The notes under the pieces: generated by a model
What the model was told of the DNA's origin: nothing
Database searches by the model: none
The model's input: the letters and a program-made list of their open reading frames with translations, nothing else
Position numbers and translations under genes: made by a program
In this document: positions 9,762-18,624 of the stretch, piece by piece
Position numbering within the stretch: position 1 is the first letter of the stretch
Layout of the letters: each line of letters begins with the position of its first letter
Assembly: GCF_963668165.1 (NCBI RefSeq)
Contig: NZ_OY764214.1
Span: 38,767 to 102,766 of the forward strand
DNA length: 64,000 nucleotides
DNA from: Marispirochaeta sp.
GTDB taxonomy: Bacteria > Spirochaetota > Spirochaetia > JC444 > Marispirochaetaceae
Direction: 5' to 3'

Positions 9762-11246
9762 ATGGCGAAGAGAGTTATTCTGGCTATAGATCAGGGAACA
9801 AGCGGTTCAAAAGCGGTACTGTTTGATACCGCGGGTGTAATCCTTGCCCGGGCTACCGTCCCTCTTGAGTCCCTTTATCCTTCTCCCGGTTTCGTGGAGC
9901 AGGAACCGGAAGAGATTATCCGCACAGTGGTTGAAGCTGTTCGCCTGGCGGTGAATAACTATACCAGCGGCGGAGGGGAGGCTGCGGATATCGTATGTTG
10001 CGGAATCTCCAACCAGCGCGAGACCTTTCTGCTCTGGGATGGGGATGGGCAGCCGTACAGCAAGGCCGTCGTCTGGCAGTGTAAGCGTTCAGTACAGGTT
10101 TGTGAGCGTCTGAAGGCTGATGATGTTGAAGAGGAGTTGAACAGACGGACAGGTCTTATCATCGATCCCTACTTCTCAGGAACAAAGCTCGTTTGGCTGA
10201 AGGAGAACCGCGGGGATATCGCCCGGGCGATCGGCAGAAGCGAGGTCTTTTTCGGGACCGTCGACAGCTGGCTCCTTTACAGACTGAGCCGTGAAAGGAG
10301 CTACGCTACCGATTACACTAACGCTTCACGCACCCTCTTCATGAACCTCAACGATTTGAGTTGGGATTCCAATATGCTTTCAGTCCTCGGTCTCGAAGGG
10401 CTCAGACTCCCCGCGTTGCATTCCTCTTCATCGCTCTTCGGCCATACTGATTTCGACGGAATACTACCTGAAGCAGTTCCGATTACCGGGATGATCGGTG
10501 ATTCTCACGCTGCAGCCTTCGGCGAACACTGCTTCGACCATGGGACCGCCAAGGCGACCCTGGGTACAGGTTCGTCGATTCTGATGAACGCCGGGCCAAT
10601 ACGGCCCATGTCGACAAACGGGCTGGTTTCGACCATCTGCTGGAGCGCTGGCGAGCGGGTCGACTACGCGCTGGAGGGCATTATTGTCTCCTGCGGTTCC
10701 ACAATAACCTGGCTTCGGGATCAGCTGGGGTTCTTTTCAGAGAGCCGGGAGACCGAAGAAATTGCAACCAGTGTTCCCGATAACGGCGGTGTCTGCCTGA
10801 TCCCGGCCTTTGCCGGGCTGGGAGCGCCTTATTGGAAGATGGATCAGCGTGGCCTCATTACGGGACTTACTTTTGGAAGCGGACGTGCCCATATTGTCAG
10901 AGCGGGACTGGAATCGGTCGCCTACCAGGTGAAAGATGTCATATCGACCATGGAGAACGACGCCGGGAGGGCTCTGACGGCCCTGCGCGTAGACGGCGGA
11001 CTCACCGCTAATGATTTTGTAATGAATTTGATGGCCGATCTTCTCGGGGTTTCCGTGGAAGCGATTGAACTTACCGAAGCCTCGGCTTTGGGAGCGGCTT
11101 TCCTGGCAGGCCTTGGTGCCGGAGTTTTCGGTAGTATTGAAGAAATAGCGGGGATTTCATACAATTCGGTCAATTACAAACCCGTTAAGGGCCGGAATTC
11201 CACAGCCGGCTACCAGATGTGGAAAGATCAGATTGGGAGGTTATAA
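9762..11246 (+). CDS. FGGY-family carbohydrate kinase (glycerol kinase-like)
   Basis: A 494-aa kinase with both FGGY domains: the phosphate-1 motif AIDQGTSGSKAVLFD at 8-22, the GISNQRET block, and in the second half GTGSSILMNAG (phosphate-2) and DGGLTANDFVMNLMADLLGV (adenosine motif). The sequence is closest in style to glycerol kinase, but such proteins also phosphorylate xylulose, ribulose, erythritol or apulose. A GGGGAGG ribosome site precedes the ATG. Being placed after a private transketolase and in a cluster with a sugar isomerase, it most likely phosphorylates the ketose made by that isomerase, giving the transketolase its substrate. Confidence 0.88.
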   Translation: MAKRVILAIDQGTSGSKAVLFDTAGVILARATVPLESLYPSPGFVEQEPEEIIRTVVEAVRLAVNNYTSGGGEAADIVCCGISNQRETFLLWDGDGQPYSKAVVWQCKRSVQVCERLKADDVEEELNRRTGLIIDPYFSGTKLVWLKENRGDIARAIGRSEVFFGTVDSWLLYRLSRERSYATDYTNASRTLFMNLNDLSWDSNMLSVLGLEGLRLPALHSSSSLFGHTDFDGILPEAVPITGMIGDSHAAAFGEHCFDHGTAKATLGTGSSILMNAGPIRPMSTNGLVSTICWSAGERVDYALEGIIVSCGSTITWLRDQLGFFSESRETEEIATSVPDNGGVCLIPAFAGLGAPYWKMDQRGLITGLTFGSGRAHIVRAGLESVAYQVKDVISTMENDAGRALTALRVDGGLTANDFVMNLMADLLGVSVEAIELTEASALGAAFLAGLGAGVFGSIEEIAGISYNSVNYKPVKGRNSTAGYQMWKDQIGRL

Positions 11247-11252
11247 CCCACA

Positions 11253-12017
11253 ATGTTAGCCGAGCAGCGTCGTCAGAAAATTATTGATCTCATCCGGGAA
11301 AACGGCGCTGCCCGGGTCAGTTATCTGAGCGAAACCTTCGGGGTCACCGAGCCCACGATACGACAGGATTTAATGAAGCTCGAGGAAGACGGCGAGATCG
11401 TCCGCGAACATGGCGGCGCCTTCCTGAAGGATTTCTCCAAGGGTGTACGGGAACTCTCCCTGCACCACCGCGAGAATATGGACAAGAAGATCCCGATCGG
11501 GCGCAAGGCGGCGGAGTTTGTCAAGAACGGCGATACGATTATCCTTGATTCAGGCTCGACAGTTACCGAACTGGCCAAGAGTCTTTCCGCCCGGGAGAAC
11601 CTGAAGATCATCACAAACAGTCTAAACATCACACTGCTTCTCGGGGCCGAACCAGACCACGAGGTGCATTTAACTGGTGGGGAATTTAAAGCACCGACGC
11701 TCTCATTAACTGGCGAAAAGGCCGCGGAATTCCTTGCGGGGTCCTTCGTCGATAAACTATTCCTGGCAACCGCCGGGATCTCTTTTAAGGTCGGGCTGAT
11801 GTACCCCGGCTTTAGCGATATCCCGGTTAAGCGGGCGATGATTGATTCAGCCCGGGAAGTCTACCTGCTGGCCGACTCGACCAAGATTGGTAAAACGTCC
11901 TTTGCGGTCCTAAGCGCCCTCGACTGTATCGATTATCTGATTACCGACCCCGGTATCGGCGTCGAGGATCGCCGCCGTTTCGAGGAACTCGGAATCAGGG
12001 TTGTGCTATGCGACTGA
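11253..12017 (+). CDS. DeoR-family transcriptional repressor
   Basis: A 254-aa DeoR regulator: an N-terminal winged helix-turn-helix (residues 3-57, with VTEPTIRQDLMKLEEDGEIVREHGGA) and a C-terminal sugar-phosphate sensor domain (GDTIILDSGSTVTELA, ATAGIS, LLADSTKIG). It starts six bases after the kinase stop and ends the plus operon. It probably senses a phosphorylated intermediate made by the kinase and controls both operons through the repeats at 7806-7885. Its stop codon falls exactly at the start of sequence homologous to pflA, so the island boundary coincides with the 3' end of this gene; its length is nevertheless normal. Confidence 0.9.
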   Translation: MLAEQRRQKIIDLIRENGAARVSYLSETFGVTEPTIRQDLMKLEEDGEIVREHGGAFLKDFSKGVRELSLHHRENMDKKIPIGRKAAEFVKNGDTIILDSGSTVTELAKSLSARENLKIITNSLNITLLLGAEPDHEVHLTGGEFKAPTLSLTGEKAAEFLAGSFVDKLFLATAGISFKVGLMYPGFSDIPVKRAMIDSAREVYLLADSTKIGKTSFAVLSALDCIDYLITDPGIGVEDRRRFEELGIRVVLCD

Positions 12018-12090
12018 AAAGCAAAGGCATCCATACCGCCCTGAATATCTCCGGGTTCTGCACCCTTTCTGCGGCGGCTGCGGGCTGCCG
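12014..12090 (+). pseudogene. Internally deleted remnant of pflA
   Basis: Bases 12014-12077 match pflA 990-1053 at 60 of 64 positions, the first 30 without a mismatch. The match then continues through CGGCGG into pflA 1421-1433 (the gene's last codons). About 360 bases are therefore missing, and the deletion runs between two CGGCGG copies. It is in the same orientation as the intact pflA, about 11 kb away across the sugar cluster. It cannot encode a protein. Confidence 0.85.
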
Positions 12091-12122
12091 CTTGTTCGGA
12101 ATTAAGCTTCTATAAGCTATAT

Positions 12123-12274
12123 GTAGTGTCCTGAACCGTGGGGATGAATCTGGATTAAAACTCCTGCCGGCAGAGACTTATCTGCTGAATTACGCAGCGA
12201 TGCAGGGCTTTCTCCAGATTCCCGGTAATTCTCGAATCCGATGTATTGTTCATCCCCACGGTTTGGGACACTAC
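12123..12274. mobile_element. Small inverted-repeat element (MITE-like), 152 bp
   Basis: The ends are 26-base inverted repeats, 24 of 26 matching: GTAGTGTCCTGAACCGTGGG at 12123 and its complement ending at 12274. The inside (about 100 bp) has no gene of its own. The sequence AGCTATAT occurs directly to the left (12115-12122) and again three bases to the right of the element (12278-12285), possibly a target duplication. It lies just after the restored stop of the frameshifted Gfo/Idh gene. No transposase in the window has these ends, so its mobiliser is unknown. Confidence 0.6.
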
Positions 12275-12279
12275 CTGAG

Positions 12280-13201
12280 CTATATCTGAACCGCCGGTCC
12301 CCCGGGTTTTGCCCGGGACACGGCTTCCATAATCCGGGCCAGCCGGAGGGCGCCCTCGCCGCTGCAGAGCAGGGGAGCTCCGGTGGTCAGGGCTTCGACG
12401 AAGTTCTCCACGATCCCCCAATGCGAAAAGGGCAGTCCCGGAACGGAGAGACTGATCTTCTCTTCTCCCCCCCCGGGCTATTATAAGGATCTCTCCCCCT
12501 GTCAGGTCCTGAAGATGGATGATTCCCTGGTCTCCTTCGATTAAAAGGCCCTCAGGGATTCCTGTCTCTACCCAGAGGGTGGACATACTTATCGCGACCC
12601 CGTCGTGGGTCGTGAGGCTGAGGAGGGACGATCCGGCATCCCCTTCCAAATCCGGTTTTTCTCCGGTACTCAGGGAGACATCGGCTATTTCCCCCAGCAG
12701 ATAATGTATTAAATCAATTCTCTGACTGGTGGAAAACTCGCTGTTAACCGAGGCGGCGATGGGTGCGCCGATAAGACCGCTTTCCACTACTGTCTTGACC
12801 TTGTGCACCGAGGGGTATCCTCGTCGGTAGAGGGCAACTCCAAGATTTCGTTGAGCCGATTCAGCTGTCCGCACCAGCCGTTCACAACCTTCGACGCTGA
12901 TGGTCAAGGGGTGTTCCACGAGAACATGTTTTCCCGCTTTCAGGGCTGCCATTGCCTGGGCCTCATGCAGTTTGGTGGGGGTGGCGATATAGACCGCGTC
13001 GATTGTGTTGCCTGTTATTAGCTCGTCAAAACTCTCGACGTAACGCCCTTTGCCGTGGCGTATGACAAACTCCTCTCCCTCTTCCCGGTTTCGCCTGTGA
13101 ACCAGCTCCAGCGATGAGTTCGCCACAAGATACAAGGGAGGGCCGGACATCTTTTCGCAGACATAGCCTGCACCCACAACTCCCCAGCGTACGTGCTCCA
13201 T
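12280..13201 (-). pseudogene. Gfo/Idh/MocA-family oxidoreductase, frameshifted at a G8 tract
   Basis: The N-terminal part is a normal NAD(P)-dependent sugar dehydrogenase-type protein: Rossmann motif GVVGAGYV, IATPTKLHEAQAMAALKAGKHVLVEHP (the usual Lys in EKP replaced by His). Near 12467-12474 eight G residues (minus strand) shift the frame; as written the reading continues out of frame and stops at 12155 inside the inverted-repeat element. Removing one G restores a convincing C-terminus (WGIVENFVEALTTGAPLL ... ending AVQI) with a stop at 12280-12282 and a total of 306 aa. It may be a true pseudogene, slipped-strand variation or a homopolymer sequencing error. It is transcribed away from the AI-2E-type permease. 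Confidence 0.8.
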
Positions 13202-13303
13202 GGATTAAGGCTACCACGGAAACAGGGGCTTGTCGATATAAACACGGGTACCGCTGTGCAAGGTCTTGTTCTTCATGCTGAAATCCGGCATCCTTGATCC
13301 GGT

Positions 13304-14350
13304 ATGGAAAACCGCACAATTCTCCTTCTGATCCTGATAAGCGCCCTGGCTGTATTCGCCTATATAACCAGGTTCTTTTTTGTTCCCATCGTTGTAGCGT
13401 TGACGATTGCGAATCTTTTTCAACCCCTGCTTGGAAAAATGCTGAGCTTGTGGCGGGGACGCCGGGGCATGGCTTCCTTTTGCACCACCTTTATCATATT
13501 CCTGGTGGTCGCGGTGCCGGTCTATCTTGTTGCTCAGCTTCTGGTGGTGCAGGCCCTGGATCTGTACAGCTTTCTGCGGGCGTATCTGCAGGATCCGGGA
13601 ATTGAAGGCCTGATCGGCAGTGTTCAGGGATGGACTTTCCTGGACAGATTCGATCTGCCGGGTATCGACTGGCCGTCGGTCGCCAGCAGGACTCTTTCTC
13701 AAACTGCCTCCTTTGTGTCGGAAGTGATCAACAGGACCTCCGCCGGGGTCGTCTCGGTAATAGCGGATACCTTTGTTATCTTCTTTTCCCTCTTCTTCTT
13801 TTTTAAAGACGGTCTTTCCATGCTTGAGGCGCTCAAGACGGCTTTACCTCTGGAGCCCCGGCATGTGGAACGGATAGCCGGCGAATTTCGGCGCACCAGC
13901 AAGGCAGCGGTTTCCGCAACTGTAATAATCGGGCTGATCCAGGGATTAATAGGGTCCTTTACCTTTCTTGTTGTGGGTATTAAGGCATGGCTGCTATGGG
14001 GAGTAATTATGACAATCTTGTCGATAGTACCCCTTGTAGGTTCCTATCTGATTATGGTGCCCGGGGCATTAATACTACTGGCCCAGGGCAGGATCTGGGC
14101 TGCGGTATTCGTTCTTGTAATGGCGACGGCAGCCTCCTATGGAGCTGATTACCTGCTGAGGCCGCGGCTGGTGGGCCGGGATGCCAAGCTGCATGACCTC
14201 CTGGTATTCGTTGCATCCCTCGGCGGACTGGCGGTATTCGGCCTCATGGGCTTTATCGTAGGTCCGGTGATTGCCAGTGTTCTGGTGGCGATGCTGAACA
14301 TCTTTAAGGAAGGCTTTGCGGAGTCGGCACTTGAGGAGGAGGAAGAGTGA
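13304..14350 (+). CDS. AI-2E-family transporter (PerM/YtvI-type permease)
   Basis: A 348-aa polytopic membrane protein of the AI-2 exporter superfamily. Two to three hydrophobic segments lie at the N-terminus (about 1-90), followed by a long soluble stretch (about 90-145), and the conserved C-terminal helix block begins with GLIQGLIGSFTFLVVGIKAWLLWGVIMTILSIVPLVGS, continuing to LVFVASLGGLAVFGLMGFIVGP. Members are variously linked to export of autoinducer-2, cations or other solutes, so the substrate is unknown. It is coupled to the next gene through a GTGA overlap. The upstream ribosome site is weak. Confidence 0.88.
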   Translation: MENRTILLLILISALAVFAYITRFFFVPIVVALTIANLFQPLLGKMLSLWRGRRGMASFCTTFIIFLVVAVPVYLVAQLLVVQALDLYSFLRAYLQDPGIEGLIGSVQGWTFLDRFDLPGIDWPSVASRTLSQTASFVSEVINRTSAGVVSVIADTFVIFFSLFFFFKDGLSMLEALKTALPLEPRHVERIAGEFRRTSKAAVSATVIIGLIQGLIGSFTFLVVGIKAWLLWGVIMTILSIVPLVGSYLIMVPGALILLAQGRIWAAVFVLVMATAASYGADYLLRPRLVGRDAKLHDLLVFVASLGGLAVFGLMGFIVGPVIASVLVAMLNIFKEGFAESALEEEEE

Positions 14351-15321
14351 TCCCCTGTGCCATTATCGGTCTGGGGCGTATTGCTTCCCTGCTGGAAGAT
14401 GATACCCGGCGCGAGAAGCCTGCGAGTCATGCAGGAGTAATCAACGCTCATCCTGAGACCTTTATTGCAGCCGGTATGGACACTGATCCTGAACGGCGGG
14501 AGCTGTTTCGGCAGCGTTGGGAGGTTCCTGAGGTTTATGACGATGCAAGGCGCATGCTGGGAGAGGTAAAACCTGAAATTCTGCACATCTGTACTCATGC
14601 GGATTCCCATCTTCATTATCTTGAGCTGGCCATTGAGAACCTGATTCCGGTGGTAGTTCTGGAAAAACCGGTCAGCGATTCCACCCGCAGAGCCCGAAGA
14701 ATGATAAAGCGCCTGTCCGGAAGCGGGACCAGGGTCGTCGTAAATCACGAGCGGCGTTATTCAAAAGACTATCTCGCTGCCAGGAAATGCATCAGTTCCC
14801 TGCGTTACGGACCGGTACGTTCTGTGAATTCCCGGCTTTTCATGGGACGAAACAGGCCTATTGAGTCGGTGCTGCTTTATGATGGAACTCATTTATTTGA
14901 CATTATCTCTTTTTTATTGAAGGAACCCATCCGGGGGATTCGCCGTCTCCCGGGGATTCCCCGGGACAGCCGCAGTGTTTTTGCCGGCGCCCGCTGCGGG
15001 GAGGTTCCCGTTTGCGCTGAGGTGGGAAACGGCCGGGACCATGTTGTCTTTGAGCTTGAGTTCTCCTTTGAAACCGGACGTCTGAGAATCGGAAACGGAA
15101 TTTACGAAGAATGGGAAAGCCGTGAGTCTCCGTATTACGATGGGATGCGCTCCCTGATTTCTGTAGAAACAGAACCTGCAGGAATAACAGGCTATTTCAG
15201 CGGCATGTTCGAAGATGCGGTACGGCTGCTGAAGGACCCGGATGCGCTGGCTCTTTCTTCCTATGCGGACGGCCTGGAATCCTTGAAGATAGTGGAACAG
15301 GTCCGTAGAAAATGCAGATAG
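14347..15321 (+). CDS. Gfo/Idh/MocA-family oxidoreductase
   Basis: A 324-aa protein starting with GTG that overlaps the previous stop. The N-terminal Rossmann motif (AIIGLGRIAS), ILHICTHADSHLHYLELAIE and VVVLEKPVSDSTRRAR (catalytic EKP) define the family; NHERRYSKDY follows. It should oxidise or reduce a sugar, inositol or similar with NAD(P). The C-terminal half is divergent, with no family I can name. Coupling with a permease of unknown substrate gives no further clue. Confidence 0.85.
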   Translation: MIPCAIIGLGRIASLLEDDTRREKPASHAGVINAHPETFIAAGMDTDPERRELFRQRWEVPEVYDDARRMLGEVKPEILHICTHADSHLHYLELAIENLIPVVVLEKPVSDSTRRARRMIKRLSGSGTRVVVNHERRYSKDYLAARKCISSLRYGPVRSVNSRLFMGRNRPIESVLLYDGTHLFDIISFLLKEPIRGIRRLPGIPRDSRSVFAGARCGEVPVCAEVGNGRDHVVFELEFSFETGRLRIGNGIYEEWESRESPYYDGMRSLISVETEPAGITGYFSGMFEDAVRLLKDPDALALSSYADGLESLKIVEQVRRKCR

Positions 15322-15365
15322 GACTGCTTGTCATGTTATTGTCCCCGGAGTAGTCTGGTAAAGGT

Positions 15366-17228
15366 ATGGCCGCCTATGATGATATACCTGCCCGCAATTC
15401 TCCTGCTCCCTCACTGACGGACTCCATTCTGAGCAGGGTCAGAGGCGCGGCGAAAAAAGAGCGCTGGGGAAAAACCTTTCTGCAGATTGCCTGGACCGCC
15501 GGACCGGTGACCTACCTGGCACTGCAGGGGGGCTATTATATGGCATACGGAAAATCGGCTCCCATGCAGGTCTTTTTCTATTTTGCCGGGTACACGGTAA
15601 TTGCCGCGGTCTTTGCCCTGGCGGTACGCTTTCTCTACAACATGACCAGGGGCAGTGAAAAGGACGCCGACCACCGCAGTCTGCAGCGGGTGTTTGATTT
15701 ATTACCTGACCGCATTATCGAAGTTAGGGACCTGCAGCTCTCCGACCTGGATTTATTTGGCAGAACGGTCCTGGGGGCTAAATATCTGCTTGAAAACCCC
15801 AATGCAGGAGCCGAGGCTGTGGCGACGGCCCTGATGGATCTTACCGGCGACAAGGAGATCGCTGCCGCGATTCGGGATGTGGAGGTCTACCGCCGCTATG
15901 GTCTGATTGTCCGGACACAGGAAAAGAGCACGGTCCTTAAGGAGTACCTTGAACGGCACCGTGATCTTCTGGCTGCGACCTCGGAGGAGGTTGCCAGACT
16001 GGTCTGGCTCAGGGCCGCAGGAATGGGACCCTCCAGGCGTCTTGGCCGAACCAGAACCAGGGGCTTTATAGGGCGGGTCTTTGCTGCCGCCGAGGCGGAT
16101 AATCTGAATCTTATGAGCCTGGTTGACGTCGAAGAGGTTTGCATTCTGGTTTTCGAACTGATCTGCGGCCGGCGTTACCCTTATTTTAAAGTACGGTACT
16201 TCGGCGACAGGGCGTATACCGAGGCGGCCCGTCGTCTCTATCATGCCCGCCGGGAGTATCGCGCTTCCGTCTTTGTGCGCAACAGCCGTATTCGGGTACT
16301 GGCGGAACGGCTGTATGCCGCAGAAGATCAGCCGGGAAAGGAAAGAGGCGAAGGCAGGGCCGAAACAAAGAAGGGCCGAAACGCAATCCGCCGGGTACTG
16401 GCTTCTTTTACCCAGATTCGCTCTGCAAGGATACTGCAGGAAATGGTCACCGGGGCGATGGCAAACCTGCTTGAAAACTTTAATCCCGACAAGAGCGGAA
16501 GAGCAGAAACCCGCCGTATCCGGACCCTTGTGGAACTGTATCGGCAGCTGCGCCGCTCGGCCGCACGGGTAGAGAAGAACTACCACGCCTTTAAGATGGC
16601 CTGGGAGCGCTACGCCGAGGTCCTTGAAAGCCGCAGCAGCCAGGTCCCGGTACGCCTTTTGAAGCCCGGGGAATCGGGATGGGGGGTGGGGCTGCAGCTG
16701 AAAAGCATTGGCCTGGGTTCCAAGGAGACGCTGCCGGCGGCGCGGCTTATTGAAGAGCGTCTTGAAGAGTTCAGCCTGGAACATGAAGAAAGCAACATAA
16801 AAACCAACGACCAGAAGGAGCTTGCGGTTTCTCTGCTGCAGATTCTGGACAGGTTTATCCCACTGGGAGAGATACAGGTGCAGCGGGCAATCGAGAGTAC
16901 AAACTCAGCCTACCTGACAAGCCTGGAGAAGGATATGTCTTACACCGCCAGGGAGTCCTGGGGACTCGCCCTTGTCTCCGGCGTGGACAGCCCCTTACGG
17001 GAAGGAATCCATGAGACCCTGCGGGGGCTGATTGAATTCGACCAGCTGCAGCTCCGGGAGGAGGACATTCCCTACCTGACTGAGCGCTTCAATGCCGATC
17101 CCGAGTATGCAAAAGGGCTGCTTTTTGAAGGGCCTAAGGGATGGACGCCTGTCTTCGATCTGCCTGAACCGGCTCACGTGCCGTCTCTTCCGGATTATCC
17201 TTCAAAGGCGGTCCGCAGAAGTTCCTGA
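15366..17228 (+). CDS. Conserved membrane-anchored protein of unknown function
   Basis: A 620-aa protein I do not recognise. Two hydrophobic segments lie near the N-terminus (about 43-60 and 68-93), the rest is soluble, strongly charged and probably largely helical; a basic, low-complexity linker (about 320-345, GKERGEGRAETKKGRN) divides two halves. It probably faces the cytoplasm, anchored by a helical hairpin. The last eight codons (SKAVRRSS) lie in the 39-bp repeat that is the end of yejF on the other strand, so before the island arrived this gene and yejF overlapped tail to tail. Function cannot be inferred. Confidence 0.75.
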   Translation: MAAYDDIPARNSPAPSLTDSILSRVRGAAKKERWGKTFLQIAWTAGPVTYLALQGGYYMAYGKSAPMQVFFYFAGYTVIAAVFALAVRFLYNMTRGSEKDADHRSLQRVFDLLPDRIIEVRDLQLSDLDLFGRTVLGAKYLLENPNAGAEAVATALMDLTGDKEIAAAIRDVEVYRRYGLIVRTQEKSTVLKEYLERHRDLLAATSEEVARLVWLRAAGMGPSRRLGRTRTRGFIGRVFAAAEADNLNLMSLVDVEEVCILVFELICGRRYPYFKVRYFGDRAYTEAARRLYHARREYRASVFVRNSRIRVLAERLYAAEDQPGKERGEGRAETKKGRNAIRRVLASFTQIRSARILQEMVTGAMANLLENFNPDKSGRAETRRIRTLVELYRQLRRSAARVEKNYHAFKMAWERYAEVLESRSSQVPVRLLKPGESGWGVGLQLKSIGLGSKETLPAARLIEERLEEFSLEHEESNIKTNDQKELAVSLLQILDRFIPLGEIQVQRAIESTNSAYLTSLEKDMSYTARESWGLALVSGVDSPLREGIHETLRGLIEFDQLQLREEDIPYLTERFNADPEYAKGLLFEGPKGWTPVFDLPEPAHVPSLPDYPSKAVRRSS

Positions 17229-17240
17229 GTGTAGGGATGC
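17202..17240. repeat. Left 39-bp direct repeat flanking the 19-kb island (att-like)
   Basis: It is 38 of 39 bases identical to 36214-36252. On the minus strand it encodes the C-terminus of YejF (HPYTQELLRTAFE) followed here by GGA TAA, so it is the original 3' end of yejF left behind when the island inserted. The plus-strand neighbour's stop codon is inside it. Confidence 0.85.
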
Positions 17241-17345
17241 CTTGATTATCCCCAATGTTTATCCATTCGACACAGATTTTTCTGTGGAATTTAACCAGTG
17301 TTCAAATAGTGATGAGGTTTCTGATTTTATCATTGATAAAAATTA

Positions 17346-17374
17346 TTGACATATTAATAATTGTGCTGTAGTAT
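17346..17374 (+). promoter_or_regulatory. Promoter of the TRAP transporter operon
   Basis: Perfect TTGACA (17346-17351), 17-base spacer, TAGTAT (17369-17374). It is followed at the expected start of transcription by the palindrome at 17378-17392. The transcript would have a leader of about 160 bases containing two small hairpins (ATCCATC/GATGGAT near 17427-17451 and CCAGTT/AACTGG near 17470-17505). The same promoter is repeated at 22360-22388. Confidence 0.75.
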
Positions 17375-17377
17375 ATG

Positions 17378-17392
17378 TAAAACACTGTTTTA
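17378..17392. promoter_or_regulatory. Candidate IclR-family operator, site 1
   Basis: TAAAACACTGTTTTA is a palindrome around one central base and lies at the expected transcription start of the TRAP operon. Its form is like the box described for KdgR, an IclR-family repressor (AAAAC..TGTTTT). An IclR gene lies 3.7 kb downstream. Identical copy at 22392-22406 and a near copy at 23847-23861. Confidence 0.55.
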
Positions 17393-17543
17393 ATATATAA
17401 AACACATACGAAGTGAGGTGCAAATAGAAAGGCCATCCATCTTGTCGTGATGGATAAAGGTTTGGATCGTAACCAGTTCAAAAGACATAAAAATAACTGG
17501 AAGATTTTGTGCGACACTAGTATGTGAAGGAGGAAAGGGACAT

Positions 17544-18587
17544 ATGAAAAAAGGTCCTAAAGCAAATGTAAAAATGATCCTGGTTCTCGTCATGGTGGTG
17601 GTATTGGCAGTTAGCTGCAGTAAAAGCAACGACTCCCCATCTGCTACGGTGACGTCATCGGACGAGTTTAGCAAGAAGTACAACGCGTGGTCTATGGGAA
17701 CAACCTATGCGACGGGATCTCCGGTAGTGGAATCAATGCAGTATTTTGCCGATTTGGTGAATGAGAAATCGAACGGGGCGATGACGATCAATGTCTTTCC
17801 GGATAGTACGCTTGGAAACGAAGACGATACCTTTCTATCGGTCTGCTCCGGAGATACAGAGTTTTGTTGTTTCGGTCCCAGTACAATTTATTTGTTTACT
17901 CCAGAGTATTCCTTTATCATGGCGCCGTTTCTAACGCAAAGCTATGAGCATTATGTCAATATGTATAACAGTAAACTATTTGATCCGGCGAAAAAGATTT
18001 GGAGAGAAAAAGGTGTAATCGACCTTGCAACGCAAGCATACCGAGGTTTTCGGAATATGTCTTCAGACAGAGCAGTGAGAACCCCTGAAGATGTTCAGGG
18101 GATGAAGCTTCGGATGAACACCAATGCTGCCTGGGTTAGGATCTGGAATGGAGTTGGCTGTACAACTATTCCGATTGCGCTTGGTGAGCTTTATACCTCT
18201 TTGCAGACAGGAGTTGTCGAGGCATCTGAAGGACCGTACGAACAAATTGCGACCTACAAACTGCAGGAAGTACAGAAGTATATTATTGAAACCCAGCATG
18301 TCCCTGAGGTATTTGGGTTTTGGATGAATGGAAATCTATTTGATTCACTTCCAGAAAATTATCAGAGAGTACTTAAAGAAGCGGCGGCCGAAGGGATTGA
18401 ATATGGAACGAAGCTTTGTCAGAGCGTTGAAAGTGATTTCCTGAAGCAGCTGACGGATGCGGGATGTGAGTTTATTAAGCCCGATAAGGAAGCTTTTGTT
18501 GAAAAGGCTAAACCGGTTTGGGAAGAAATGTTTAAGGATACGTGGACTGGAACTACGATGGAAGAGGTCCTCAGCTACGCGAAATAA
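17544..18587 (+). CDS. dctP: TRAP transporter substrate-binding lipoprotein (DctP family), copy 1
   Basis: A 347-aa DctP-type protein with a lipoprotein signal (LAVSC, Cys25). Family landmarks include YATGSPVVESMQYFADLVNEKSNGAMTINVFPDSTLGNE, the signature region GFRNMSSDRAVRTPEDVQGMKLRM and VVEASEGPYEQIATYKLQEVQKYI. It captures a carboxylate outside the inner membrane and passes it to the DctQM complex encoded next. An AAGGAGGAAAGG ribosome site precedes the ATG. A byte-for-byte identical gene is at 22558-23601. The family usually binds C4-dicarboxylates, sialic acid or sugar acids; with the neighbouring enzymes a sugar acid is likely. Confidence 0.95.
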   Translation: MKKGPKANVKMILVLVMVVVLAVSCSKSNDSPSATVTSSDEFSKKYNAWSMGTTYATGSPVVESMQYFADLVNEKSNGAMTINVFPDSTLGNEDDTFLSVCSGDTEFCCFGPSTIYLFTPEYSFIMAPFLTQSYEHYVNMYNSKLFDPAKKIWREKGVIDLATQAYRGFRNMSSDRAVRTPEDVQGMKLRMNTNAAWVRIWNGVGCTTIPIALGELYTSLQTGVVEASEGPYEQIATYKLQEVQKYIIETQHVPEVFGFWMNGNLFDSLPENYQRVLKEAAAEGIEYGTKLCQSVESDFLKQLTDAGCEFIKPDKEAFVEKAKPVWEEMFKDTWTGTTMEEVLSYAK

Positions 18588-18593
18588 GGCTTA

Positions 18594-18624
18594 CGGTTCT
18601 GTTTGTGCAAACTGATGAGAACCG
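18594..18624 (+). promoter_or_regulatory. Hairpin between dctP and dctQ
   Basis: The arms CGGTTCT and AGAACCG enclose an inner GTTTG/CAAAC stem. There is no T run, so this is more likely an mRNA-stabilising or attenuating structure that keeps binding protein in excess over the membrane subunits. The same structure occurs after copy 2 at 23608-23638, where no dctQ follows. Confidence 0.45.

Noticed and set aside
15753..16784. Minus-strand frame of 343 codons opposite the 620-aa gene
   Set aside because: High-GC coding regions give long antisense frames; no start signal and no recognisable motifs.
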